Of a DNA stretch of 64,000 nucleotides, positions 25,764 through 34,201 are shown piece after piece. Positions within the stretch are counted from its first letter, which is position 1; each line of letters opens with the position of its first letter. Under the pieces are notes generated by a model. It ran no database searches, had not been told where the DNA came from, and saw only the letters and a program-made list of their open reading frames with translations. The position numbers and the translations under genes were made by a program. The stretch covers positions 248,001-312,000 of the forward strand of contig NZ_AJGU01000001.1 in assembly GCF_000260795.1 (NCBI RefSeq), given 5' to 3'. Source of the stretch: Treponema sp. JC4. Lineage in GTDB: Bacteria > Spirochaetota > Spirochaetia > Treponematales > Treponemataceae.

Positions 25764-27786
25764 AACTTTGCTTCCGACAACGAACGAAGACGAAATGAAA
25801 AAACTGATGAAGGATCTGGACAGGGAAAGGTCCTACCGGGAGCATAAGTGCTGGCGTCAGTACATAACCGTACTTGTTTCGATAGCCTTCTGTACCTTTC
25901 AGCTTTTTGCAACCTTAAAAGGAACTATACCGACTCAGATTGTGCGTGCTTCTCACCTTGCTTTTGTGCAGTTCCTTGCATTTCTGCTTTTTCCAGCGAC
26001 TAAAAAAATGGCTAAAAACACCCTTCCTCTTTACGACGTGCTTCTTGCCTTTATGGGAGCGGGCTGCTGGTGCTACTATATCATCAACTTTGAACAGATT
26101 GTAAGACGTGCCGGTGCCTATACCGCTTTGGATATCGTAATAGGAATTATCGGAATCATAATCCTTTTTGAAAGCTGCCGCCGTATAGTTGGTCTTCCAA
26201 TTATGATTATTGCCGGCTGTTTTATCCTTTATGCCTTTATCGGACGTTATCTGCCAGGCTTTTTGAATCACCGCGGCTACAGACTTTCACGCGTTGTAAG
26301 CCACCTTTATTACACAACAGAAGGAATTATGGGAACTCCAATCGGGGCATGTTCAACCTTTATCTTCCTTTTTATTCTTTTTGGTGCCTTCCTTGAAAAA
26401 ACAGGAATCGGGCAGTTCTTTATTGATGCCTGTAACGCAATTGCGGGTAGTGCAAGCGGTGGTCCTGCAAAAGTAGCAGTCCTTTCTTCAGCACTTTTGG
26501 GAACGGTTTCAGGTTCTTCGGTTTCAAATACTGTAGGTTCAGGTTCCTTTACAATTCCTATGATGAAAAAGCTTGGTTACCGCGGGGAGTTTGCGGGTGC
26601 TGTTGAAGCCGCTGCCTCAACCGGCGGTCAGCTTATGCCTCCTATTATGGGTGCGGCTGCCTTCCTTATGGCAGAAAGTGTTGGTGTTCCTTACATCACT
26701 GTTGTAAAGGCTGCTGTAATTCCGGCTCTGCTTTATTTTGCAGGAATCTTTATTATGGTTCATCTTGAAGCTCATAAGCGCGGCTTAAAAGGTCTTCCAA
26801 AAAATGAAATACCACGTTTTCTTCCTTTGTTCCTTAGCCGTGGATATATGATTTTGCCTCTGCTGGTAATTATTTTCTTCCTTTGTTCTGGAAAAACTGC
26901 AACTTATTCGGCTCTTATGGGAATCGTTTCGATTATCATTATTTCTATTGCGGCTTCTTTTGTAGATCTGGCTAATGGAAAAAGACCACGTTTTAATCTT
27001 CACGACCTTATTGACGTACTTTGTGCCGCTGCCAGAGGAATAATCAGTGTTGCAATTGCCTGTGGAATGGCCGGAATCATCATTGGTGTTGTAACTCTTA
27101 CAGGGTTGGGACTCAAGCTTGGAGCAGGACTTGTTGCACTTGCCCACGGAAAGCTTTTCATTACTCTTCTTCTTACAATGATTTCTTCTATCATTCTTGG
27201 AATGGGTGCTCCTACAACTGCAAACTACCTGATTACTTCAACAATCACTGCAACTGCAATTGTTCACTGTCTTTATGGTGGCAGCGCTCCAACTCCTGAA
27301 CAGCTTTTGCCTGCCCACATGTTCGCCTTTTACTTTGGAATTATTGCAGACGTAACGCCTCCTGTAGCTCTTGCCGCAATTGCGGGAGCTGCCATAGCAA
27401 GGGCAAAGCCTATGCGAACCGCCGTGAATGCTACAAAGCTTGCAATCGGAGCTTTTATTGTTCCTTATATGTTCATTTACAATCCTGCAATGCTTATGAT
27501 AGGGGCAGATAAACTTTCTATTTTGCGAATTGCAATTACCGCAATTGTGGGAATGTTCGGCCTGAGTGTTGCTTTGGAAGGTTATGCTTTTACAAAAACT
27601 GGCTTCCTTAATAACTTTAAGGTATCAAAATCAGTAAAGAAATCGATGTCGGTAATTGAACGTATGTGTTTTATGGTTGCCGGTTTGTGTTGTATTGAAT
27701 CACATTCAGTTACAGACCTTGTGGGAATGGCCATTATTTTTGTTTTAATCTGCGTCCAGTTACTGCGCAGAAGAAAGGCAGAATAA
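25753..27786 (+). CDS. TRAP transporter fused permease (DctQM type)
   Basis: This 677-residue protein is a single-chain TRAP permease, combining the small 4-TM and large 12-TM subunits, as in TAXI-type systems. It begins with a charged cytosolic stretch, then many hydrophobic segments (e.g. YITVLVSIAFCTFQLFATL, LFILFGAFLEKTGIG). Conserved permease motifs include GTVSGSSVSNTVGSGSFTIP, MPPIMGAAAFLMAE, GMGAPTTANYLI and ADVTPPVALAA. The ggagt ribosome-binding site lies inside the end of the DUF1850 gene. It imports the ligand held by the TAXI protein using a sodium or proton gradient (family knowledge). Confidence 0.93.
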   Translation: MDIETLLPTTNEDEMKKLMKDLDRERSYREHKCWRQYITVLVSIAFCTFQLFATLKGTIPTQIVRASHLAFVQFLAFLLFPATKKMAKNTLPLYDVLLAFMGAGCWCYYIINFEQIVRRAGAYTALDIVIGIIGIIILFESCRRIVGLPIMIIAGCFILYAFIGRYLPGFLNHRGYRLSRVVSHLYYTTEGIMGTPIGACSTFIFLFILFGAFLEKTGIGQFFIDACNAIAGSASGGPAKVAVLSSALLGTVSGSSVSNTVGSGSFTIPMMKKLGYRGEFAGAVEAAASTGGQLMPPIMGAAAFLMAESVGVPYITVVKAAVIPALLYFAGIFIMVHLEAHKRGLKGLPKNEIPRFLPLFLSRGYMILPLLVIIFFLCSGKTATYSALMGIVSIIIISIAASFVDLANGKRPRFNLHDLIDVLCAAARGIISVAIACGMAGIIIGVVTLTGLGLKLGAGLVALAHGKLFITLLLTMISSIILGMGAPTTANYLITSTITATAIVHCLYGGSAPTPEQLLPAHMFAFYFGIIADVTPPVALAAIAGAAIARAKPMRTAVNATKLAIGAFIVPYMFIYNPAMLMIGADKLSILRIAITAIVGMFGLSVALEGYAFTKTGFLNNFKVSKSVKKSMSVIERMCFMVAGLCCIESHSVTDLVGMAIIFVLICVQLLRRRKAE

Positions 27787-27795
27787 AGACAGTTC

Positions 27796-27825
27796 TTGAA
27801 TAATACTAAAGTTTTGCACTATAAT
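27796..27825 (+). promoter_or_regulatory. Sigma70-like promoter for ornithine carbamoyltransferase
   Basis: TTGAAT (27796-27801), an 18-base spacer and TATAAT (27820-27825) are followed by a ~27-base leader and a gaggt ribosome-binding site before the ATG at 27859. Confidence 0.65.
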
Positions 27826-27858
27826 TAAACTTTCACAATCACTTTTAGCGAGGTTGTT

Positions 27859-28857
27859 ATGAGTTTTGATTTGAAAGGACGCGACTTTTTAACACTTAAG
27901 GATTTTACTCCGGAAGAAATTCTCGGGCTTTTGGATTTGGCAGCAAGTCTGAAAGAAAAGAAGAAGCTTGGAATACCTGTTGATATTCACCGGGGTAAAA
28001 ATATTGCCCTCATTTTTGAAAAGACATCTACACGTACCCGTTGTGCCTTTGAAGTTGCAGCTCATGATCTTGGAATCTGCACAACCTACCTTGCAGAGGG
28101 CAGTCAGATTGGTAAAAAGGAAAGTATTGCTGATACAGCCCGTGTACTTGGCCGCATGTTTGATGGAATTGAATACCGCGGTTATGGTCAGGAACTGGTA
28201 GAAGCTCTTGCAAAATATACTGACGTACCTATCTGGAACGGTCTTACAAACGAATATCATCCGACTCAGATGCTTGCTGATATGCTTACAATCCGTGAAC
28301 ATTTAGGAAAGCTGAAAGGTCTTAAACTTGTTTATTTTGGTGATGCCCGCTATAACATCGGAAACTCTTTGAGTATTGTCTGCTCTAAGCTGGGGCTTAA
28401 TCTTGTTCTATGCAGTCCAAAAAAATATGCTCCAAATGCAGCTCTTATTGAAGAGTGTAAGGAATGGCAGAAGGAAAGCGGCGGTACAATTACTTTGACA
28501 GAAGACGTAAAAGCTGCTGCAAAAGATGCTGATATTATTTATACTGATGTCTGGGTAAGCATGGGTGAGCCTGATGAAGTCTGGGCAGAACGCATTGCTG
28601 ACCTTAAAGCTTATCAGGTAAATGCAGATGTAATGAAGCTTGCAAAGCCTGAAGCAATTTTTATGCATGATTTGCCTTCTTTTCACAACCTTGAAACAAA
28701 AATCGGAAAGGAAATAGGGCAGAAGTTTGGTCTTACAGCAATGGAAGTTACAGACGAGGTTTTTGAATCAAAGCAGTCTGTAGTTTTTGATGAGGCTGAA
28801 AACCGTATGCATACTATTAAGGCTGTTCTGGCAGCTACGCTTGGAAACAACTTCTAA
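27859..28857 (+). CDS. argF: Ornithine carbamoyltransferase (atypical HDLP motif)
   Basis: The 332-residue enzyme should transfer the carbamoyl group of carbamoyl phosphate to ornithine. Carbamoyl-phosphate binding is shown by [20 protein letters not shown] and [11 protein letters not shown]; the ornithine loop [13 protein letters not shown] is intact. The C-terminal block [23 protein letters not shown] is typical. One key difference stands out: the family motif H-C-L-P reads H-D-L-P (FMHDLPSFH near residue 272), so the cysteine that contacts ornithine is Asp. No other arginine genes flank it, so a catabolic (arcB-like) or biosynthetic role cannot be told apart. It has its own promoter. Confidence 0.88.
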   Translation: MSFDLKGRDFLTLKDFTPEEILGLLDLAASLKEKKKLGIPVDIHRGKNIALIFEKTSTRTRCAFEVAAHDLGICTTYLAEGSQIGKKESIADTARVLGRMFDGIEYRGYGQELVEALAKYTDVPIWNGLTNEYHPTQMLADMLTIREHLGKLKGLKLVYFGDARYNIGNSLSIVCSKLGLNLVLCSPKKYAPNAALIEECKEWQKESGGTITLTEDVKAAAKDADIIYTDVWVSMGEPDEVWAERIADLKAYQVNADVMKLAKPEAIFMHDLPSFHNLETKIGKEIGQKFGLTAMEVTDEVFESKQSVVFDEAENRMHTIKAVLAATLGNNF

Positions 28858-28859
28858 CG

Positions 28860-28932
28860 GGGTGTTGCGGGGTGTCCCCGCTGAAGGGGTAGGACGCAAC
28901 AAAGTGCGGCCGTAGGGGAAGGCTTTCCCCTC
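28860..28932. repeat. GC-rich stem-loop element between argF and the ACT-domain gene
   Basis: The element contains a perfect hairpin gcgggg-tgt-ccccgc (28867-28881) inside a gttgc/gcaac pair (28864-28900), then a second hairpin ggggaa/ttcccc (28915-28930). Base composition is much richer in G+C than the neighbours. It looks like a REP-type palindromic unit and may also act as terminator or mRNA stabiliser for argF. Confidence 0.6.
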
Positions 28933-28956
28933 AATATAATTTTTAAGAGGTAAATT

Positions 28957-29226
28957 ATGAATGCTATCATTACAGTAGTTGGATCTGATAAAGTTGGAAT
29001 TATTGCTAAGGTTTCAGAATTCCTGGCACAGCATTCGGTAAATATTGCCGACATTACACAGACAATTCTTTCGGGAAACTTTGTAATGATGATGATGGTA
29101 GATTTGTCTAAGGCAGATGTAGCCGTTGACCAGCTCCGCGATTCTTTGACAAAAAAAGCCGAAGAAATGGGAGTTGAAATCAACGTTATGGCTGAGAAGG
29201 TCTTCAGCGCAATGCATAGGGTGTAG
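28957..29226 (+). CDS. ACT-domain protein, UPF0237 family
   Basis: This 89-residue protein is a single ACT fold: AIITVVGSDKVGIIAKVSEFL, VNIADITQTIL, FVMMMMVDLS. It matches the small UPF0237 family of stand-alone ACT proteins, thought to sense amino acids or similar ligands. In many genomes this gene is followed by a PFL-like DUF711 gene, but here only a palindromic element follows. The aagagg ribosome-binding site precedes the ATG. The function is not established. Confidence 0.85.
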   Translation: MNAIITVVGSDKVGIIAKVSEFLAQHSVNIADITQTILSGNFVMMMMVDLSKADVAVDQLRDSLTKKAEEMGVEINVMAEKVFSAMHRV

Positions 29227-29240
29227 GTAAAAATCATATT

Positions 29241-29354
29241 CAGTGCGTGAACGGCAGCGGGGATGCAATCTGCTTCGCAGGGAGCGAGCGAAGCGAGTCA
29301 AATGCCTTATACCCTGCGCTGGCAGATTGAAGCACCGATGCCGTGGAAGCACTG
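29241..29354. repeat. Nested palindromic intergenic element
   Basis: The outer ends pair as cagtgc/gcactg, followed inwards by acggca/tgccgt and aatctgc/gcagatt, with an inner gcttcgc/gcgaagc hairpin. The whole 114-base unit could fold into a long imperfect stem. Its architecture resembles the element at 2843-2999, though the sequence differs. It lies between two convergent genes. Confidence 0.65.
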
Positions 29355-29369
29355 TAATTAAACTTTTAC

Positions 29370-31358
29370 TTAAAACCCTCTGTTTGGGTGAGGACCTTCC
29401 ATAGCGCCGTTATTAGAGCTGCTGGATTTTGTATATACATAACTTGAGCTGGAAGTTGAAATGCCGCTGACACTTGTTGAGCCGCTGCTGACTTCCGGCA
29501 ATTCTACGTAAAGATTATGGAAGGTAGTTCCACCACTTGCACTTACCCCGCTTACAGCCTTGTAGCTTGTTCCTGTCTGAATCTCAGGGCTTGATAAAAT
29601 CATAATATAGTTAGAACTTGTGCTTGTTCCGAAGACTGATGGAATGGTATAGGCAAATACAGCATTTCCGGAAGAATCTTCAAGTGCAAAGGTAGTGTTT
29701 CCGCTTCCAAAATAATTGCCGCTTAAAACTATTGTACTCTGGCTGCAGGCTGAGCTTGTAGGCGCAGAATAATTGTTGGTTCCGATTCCCACCAGAAGGC
29801 CACCTGTTATTGCAAAGGTATTTGAATCACAGTCAAAGGCACATTCAGGGGTGGTTGAGGTAAGGGCTACGATAATACCGCCTGCAAGAGTAAGGGTACC
29901 GTTAGAATCAATTGCATCGTTGCCTGAAGAATAGGCAAAGATGTTTCCTCCGTAAATCTCGATCTTTCCTTTGTAGCCTGAAGTATCGCGGCTGACATTC
30001 AGACAGTCATCAGTTGTTGTAAGTTCAACAATTCCGCCTGTAATAAAGAGGGCCTGCTTGCCTTCAATGCCTTCTGGGGAAAGTTTGGTTTTTTCGCTTA
30101 CAGTATCGCCGTCTGCGTCTGTAAAGGTGTAGTAGCTTGAACTTTCATTCTGCGGAGTGCCTGTTGTGGTAATGCTGATTTTACCGCCGGTAACCAGAAC
30201 AAAAGGATATGGGTCATCAGAGGTGTCGCTGGTGACGGCATCATCATCAATATCCCATTTTGCGCTGATTCCCTTGCTGACTGTTGTGGAAGTGATAGTA
30301 CCGCCGTTGATTACGATGTAGCCTTCGCCAAGGTGTTCATTTGCTTCTTCATCATCAGTGTCGTAATCCCAGCCTTCAACAATAATACCGCGGCTCTGGT
30401 TGTTTGTGTGGGTACCTGTACCGCTTATTGTGATAGTACCATCGTTCATTACAAAGGCATTTGCGGCCTGGAAGGCGTTACGGCCTGTTGAGTTTACAGT
30501 GTAAGTTCCGCTGTTAACCTGAATGTAATCATTAGAGAAGAAACCGTGCTTATAGCCTTCATTCAGGGTGATGGAACCGCTTCCGCTCATAATGAGTCCG
30601 CCTTTTGTGTAGATGGTGCCTTTTTTGCTTGAGGTAGAAGAGTAGTCAGTGCCGTAGCTTCGTCCGTCTGTAAAGGTGTTGCTGCCTTCTGCTACAAGGT
30701 AAACAGGGTTTTTCTTATCCATCTGGATACATGGATAAGAGCCGCTGGTAAGACTGACACTGTTCAGGTAGATAGCAACGCTGTTATTTTTGTTTGCGCT
30801 GATAAAAAGTGATTTTCCGCTGGCAGAACCGCTCAAAATCACTTTCAGGTCATTGCCCGTTGAACTTGAATCTGTCAGTGTGATAAGTCCTGTTTCTGAA
30901 ATGCTGGTAGTAATATTTCCTGTTACAGTTCCATCGCTTGTGATTTCAGAATAGTCGCTGCCATCAGAAGAAACTGTTAAATCAGAAAGATTAAGGTAGA
31001 GAGTGTTTGCGAAGGTCAGATCAGAAGGGCTTTTTTCTGTAATCAGGGGTCTTGTTGCTGTGTTCGGGCTGTAGCTGTTACTCCAGTTGTAAATAAAAGA
31101 AGGAAGTCCGTTAGTAGAGTTTGTACCCGAAAGGCTTACGTTGTAAGCTTTTACTTCAGAAGTCAGGCTTGTTGCACCCGACGCCGTGGTTGAACTTGCA
31201 TTTGTTGTGTTTACTGTAGTTGTTGTTGATGTTGAGCTTGAAGAAGACGATGAAGAGCTGGAAGAAGTGCTGCCAGCTGACAGAGAATCAACATCCATGT
31301 TGCAAGACATAATAAATAAAGAGGAAATGATAAATAAAAAATAATTAAGTCTTTTCAT
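29370..31358 (-). CDS. Carbohydrate-binding lipoprotein, Cthe_2159-like beta-helix
   Basis: The 662-residue protein has a lipobox near residue 19 (FIMSC), then a low-complexity Ser/Thr linker (~28-70). The body carries the repeat style of the Cthe_2159-like carbohydrate-binding family: SASGKSLFISANKNNSVAIYL, GTIYTKGGLIMSGSGSI, YIQVNSGTYTVNSTGRNAF, FVMNDGTITISG, YVINGGTITSTTVSKGI, ALFITGGIVELTTTDDCLNVS and DAIDSNGTLTLAGGIIVAL. The founding member is a right-handed beta-helix that binds acidic plant polysaccharide (family knowledge). It is divergent from the operon that encodes an exported protein and a two-component system, which may control it. The C-terminus is Ser-rich. Confidence 0.8.
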   Translation of the reverse strand: MKRLNYFLFIISSLFIMSCNMDVDSLSAGSTSSSSSSSSSSSTSTTTTVNTTNASSTTASGATSLTSEVKAYNVSLSGTNSTNGLPSFIYNWSNSYSPNTATRPLITEKSPSDLTFANTLYLNLSDLTVSSDGSDYSEITSDGTVTGNITTSISETGLITLTDSSSTGNDLKVILSGSASGKSLFISANKNNSVAIYLNSVSLTSGSYPCIQMDKKNPVYLVAEGSNTFTDGRSYGTDYSSTSSKKGTIYTKGGLIMSGSGSITLNEGYKHGFFSNDYIQVNSGTYTVNSTGRNAFQAANAFVMNDGTITISGTGTHTNNQSRGIIVEGWDYDTDDEEANEHLGEGYIVINGGTITSTTVSKGISAKWDIDDDAVTSDTSDDPYPFVLVTGGKISITTTGTPQNESSSYYTFTDADGDTVSEKTKLSPEGIEGKQALFITGGIVELTTTDDCLNVSRDTSGYKGKIEIYGGNIFAYSSGNDAIDSNGTLTLAGGIIVALTSTTPECAFDCDSNTFAITGGLLVGIGTNNYSAPTSSACSQSTIVLSGNYFGSGNTTFALEDSSGNAVFAYTIPSVFGTSTSSNYIMILSSPEIQTGTSYKAVSGVSASGGTTFHNLYVELPEVSSGSTSVSGISTSSSSYVYTKSSSSNNGAMEGPHPNRGF

Positions 31359-31456
31359 AATTATAATGGTACGTTATAAAAGTATTCTGGTCTTGAAAGT
31401 TGCTTATATTGTTCGTAAGAAAAAATAAGAAATCATTTAGAAAAGCCTGTTATATG

Positions 31457-31486
31457 TTGTTTATTTTCTGATTTGAGTCTTATAAT
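31457..31486 (+). promoter_or_regulatory. Promoter of the sensor operon, adjacent to GTG start
   Basis: TTGTTT (31457-31462), an 18-base spacer and TATAAT (31481-31486) end 6 bases before the GTG at 31493. No ribosome-binding site fits between them. Confidence 0.55.
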
Positions 31487-31492
31487 GAGTTT

Positions 31493-32134
31493 GTGAAAAA
31501 GATAATCCTGATATTTGGTTTATTATCACTTTTTTCTACATATATATTTTCTCAGCCGGGGGGTGGACCTGGAGGCCCTGGTGGAGGACAAGGCAGCGGG
31601 CAGGGACCTTCCTCTTCCGGACCTTCTGCACCTGGTGGAAGAGGAGCCCCTTCTTCACCACCTTCTGCGCCTCCTTCGGGAAGCTCACCACCGCCTTCTC
31701 ACGGAAATCCGCCGCCACCTCCTCCCGGGGGTAGAGGACCTGGCTCAAGTTCTGGCGGCAGTTCGGGATCTTCATCTGGATCTTCCTGTTCGGCTTATCA
31801 GGTAATTAATTATTCTGGTATGAGAAAATATTCCGTGCCCGAAGCGCTTGAAGTTTCCGGCACAGAGATTTTAACTCAGAAAAACGGCCTCCTCTTTGTA
31901 ATTCATTTTAATCAGTCTGTGGATGCCGGAAAATTAAATGTAAATTCAATATTTATTAACGGGAAAAATCCTGAATCTGATGTTAAAATCAAATTCAACA
32001 GAAAGGCAGATTCTGTAACGCTTTTGATAAACGGCGGTTCTATTTCGGAAGAGGAGTTAAAAAACGCATCTGTCAGAATTACTGATATTCAGACTTTTGA
32101 CGGAAAATATCTTGAGGAGTTAATTGTAAAATGA
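31493..32134 (+). CDS. Exported Pro/Gly/Ser-rich protein with SbsA-like Ig domain, in a two-component operon
   Basis: The 213-residue protein starts at GTG and has a signal peptide (KKIILIFGLLSLFSTYIFS). Residues ~22-98 are almost only Pro, Gly and Ser, an extended wall- or envelope-spanning segment. The C-terminal ~110 residues form a beta-domain (ILTQKNGLLFVIHFNQSVD, NVNSIFINGK, SVTLLINGG) resembling SbsA/Big_5-type Ig modules. The stop codon overlaps the regulator's ATG (ATGA), showing tight coupling. An exported product as first gene of a regulator-kinase operon suggests an accessory sensor, but this is inference. The start lies at the expected transcription start, so a leaderless mRNA is likely. 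Confidence 0.75.
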   Translation: MKKIILIFGLLSLFSTYIFSQPGGGPGGPGGGQGSGQGPSSSGPSAPGGRGAPSSPPSAPPSGSSPPPSHGNPPPPPPGGRGPGSSSGGSSGSSSGSSCSAYQVINYSGMRKYSVPEALEVSGTEILTQKNGLLFVIHFNQSVDAGKLNVNSIFINGKNPESDVKIKFNRKADSVTLLINGGSISEEELKNASVRITDIQTFDGKYLEELIVK

Positions 32135-32802
32135 AAATTCTTGTTGTAGAAGATGATAAAGGAATTTCTGACTTTCTTATTCCGGAACTCAAGCATGAAG
32201 GCTTTGAAACTGTTCTTGCCCAGAGCGGAAGACAGGGTCTTGATTTGTTTAAAAGCGAAAATCCCGATCTGGTTCTTCTTGATGTAATGCTTCCTGAAAT
32301 GAACGGAATTGAAGTTTTAAGACGAATAAGAGAAGAATCTGATGTGCCTGTAATTCTCGAAACTGCCCGCGGGGAATCAATAGATAAGGTTAATGGCCTT
32401 AATGCCGGTGCTGATGATTACATTGCAAAGCCTTTTGAAATTGAAGAACTGCTTGCCCGCATTAATGCTGTTTTACGCCGTGTAAAAACTACAGATAAAA
32501 CAAAGACTGTCTTAAAATGCCGCAATCTGGAAATGAATACCCAGAGCATGACTGTAAAAGCTGATGGAAAGGTAATTTATTTTTCAAAAACAGAATACTT
32601 CCTTCTTAAGCTTTTTATGGAAAATGCCGGAAAGGTTATTTCTCGTGATGAAATTCTTGATGCAATCTGGGGAAAAGAGCATTTTATTGACGAAAATATT
32701 GTTGATGTATATATCGGATATCTTCGTTCAAAAATTGCTGATGTTGTTTCCGGTGAATACATTAAAACCGTGCGGGGAATCGGCTATATAATTGAAAACT
32801 GA
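32131..32802 (+). CDS. OmpR/PhoB-family response regulator
   Basis: The 223-residue protein has an N-terminal receiver domain: acidic pocket VVEDD (residues 5-9), phosphoacceptor Asp51 in LLDVMLPEMNG, the T/A switch region ILETARGE and the conserved lysine in YIAKPFEIEEL. The C-terminal half is a winged-helix DNA-binding domain with FSKTEYFLLKLFMENAGKVI, DEILDAIWG, VDVYIGYLRSKI and TVRGIGYII. It should be phosphorylated by the kinase encoded next, with which it overlaps by 11 bases. Likely targets are its own operon and the divergent beta-helix lipoprotein gene (inference). Confidence 0.93.
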   Translation: MKILVVEDDKGISDFLIPELKHEGFETVLAQSGRQGLDLFKSENPDLVLLDVMLPEMNGIEVLRRIREESDVPVILETARGESIDKVNGLNAGADDYIAKPFEIEELLARINAVLRRVKTTDKTKTVLKCRNLEMNTQSMTVKADGKVIYFSKTEYFLLKLFMENAGKVISRDEILDAIWGKEHFIDENIVDVYIGYLRSKIADVVSGEYIKTVRGIGYIIEN

Positions 32803-34201
32803 TTTGAAATTATTTAAATCTTTTTCCTTTCGTCTCTCGCTTAAGTTTACTGCGGTGGTTGCCTCCGCAGTTATTCTTGTAACATCGCTTCTTATTTTTA
32901 TAACAAATAAGACAGTATTTATCAGGCGTGGTATAGAACTTGTTCAAAGTTATGATGAAGTAGTAAGGGTTCTTTCTTTTCCCAAGCCTGAGGATTTTGA
33001 ATATTACCGGGAACCTTTGTTTAAGCTTCCTTATTATATTTCCTATACTGTGTATAATGAAAAGGAAAATAAAACTCTTGTTTCTAATGATCCTTTTATT
33101 CCTCTAATTCTTCCTGTAACTCAAAAGCCCAGAATCTATTTTGAAAAAAATTATTTTTCGGACGGAAACCTTAAAATTCTTTATTACGCAAGAAATTATA
33201 AATTAGTTGATTTGGGTGATGTAAAAATTATTATTGCGGTTTATATAGATTCGGATTATTTTTCAAAGCTTTTTCCTGTCATTCCCTATGTAATGATTCC
33301 GGCTCTGCTTTTTATTCTGATAATTTCCTTTTTAATTTCTTTTTCCATAACCAGACGTACAATTCAGCCGGTAATACGAATTACGTCTGAGGCTAAAAGC
33401 CGTTCTATAAGCGATATTGATAAGGCGTTGCCAGTTTCAAAACGTGATGATGAAATTGATCAGCTTGCAAAAACCTTCAATGAACTTTTTGTTCAGATAA
33501 AAAAGGATTTTGAGCGGGAACGCCAGTTTTCAAGCGACGTATCTCATGAATTAAAAACTCCTCTTTCTGTAATCAGCGGGCAGACTAACCTTCTCTTGCG
33601 CTGGGGAAAAGAAAATCCTGAGCAGCTGGAAACTTCCCTTAATTCAATTAAGGCAGAAACAAAGTCCATGCAGGCTATTATAGAAAATCTTCTTAAAATC
33701 AGCAGATACGAAAGCGGACGCCTTAAGCCGGAAATAAGCTCTTTTAAGGTTTCTGAACTCTTTGAAACCCTGAAAAAGGAATTTCTTTCTATAGAAAATA
33801 TAGAAAAGACCAGCCCTCTGACAATCAACTGCCGTATTAATGAAGAAATTATCCTTGAGTCTGATTTTGATATGCTTCATCAGATTTTTACAGCCTTTAT
33901 TTCAAACAGCATAAAGTATGCCGCTTCGGAAAAAGGTCTTGAAATTGAACTTGCCGCAGAAAAAGAGGAAGGAAAGATTGTTCTTTCTGAAGCTGATAAC
34001 GGGCCGGGCTTCAAAGGGGATGAAGTATTTAAGGTTTTTGACCGTTTTTACATGGGTGACCAGGCAAGAACCCGCGAATTAAAAAACAAGAGCTCAGGTC
34101 TTGGTCTTTCTATTGCCAAAACTATGAGCCAGGCTTTAGGTGCTGAGATTTATGCGTCAAATAAGGAAGAAGGCGGGGCAAAACTTACCCTGATACTTTA
34201 G
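32792..34201 (+). CDS. Membrane sensor histidine kinase
   Basis: This 469-residue kinase probably starts at TTG 32792 (or TTG 32804), overlapping the regulator gene. It has two membrane segments (~19-37 and ~164-186) enclosing a ~120-residue extracytoplasmic region. HAMP follows at ~187-240, then HisKA with His252 in SSDVSHELKTPLSVI, and a HATPase domain with NSIKYA, ADNGPGFKG and SSGLGLSIAKTM. It should autophosphorylate and signal to the co-encoded regulator. The first gene of the operon makes an exported protein that may touch its sensor region. Its stop overlaps the end of the convergent dgt gene by 4 bases. Confidence 0.92.
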   Translation: MKTDLKLFKSFSFRLSLKFTAVVASAVILVTSLLIFITNKTVFIRRGIELVQSYDEVVRVLSFPKPEDFEYYREPLFKLPYYISYTVYNEKENKTLVSNDPFIPLILPVTQKPRIYFEKNYFSDGNLKILYYARNYKLVDLGDVKIIIAVYIDSDYFSKLFPVIPYVMIPALLFILIISFLISFSITRRTIQPVIRITSEAKSRSISDIDKALPVSKRDDEIDQLAKTFNELFVQIKKDFERERQFSSDVSHELKTPLSVISGQTNLLLRWGKENPEQLETSLNSIKAETKSMQAIIENLLKISRYESGRLKPEISSFKVSELFETLKKEFLSIENIEKTSPLTINCRINEEIILESDFDMLHQIFTAFISNSIKYAASEKGLEIELAAEKEEGKIVLSEADNGPGFKGDEVFKVFDRFYMGDQARTRELKNKSSGLGLSIAKTMSQALGAEIYASNKEEGGAKLTLIL

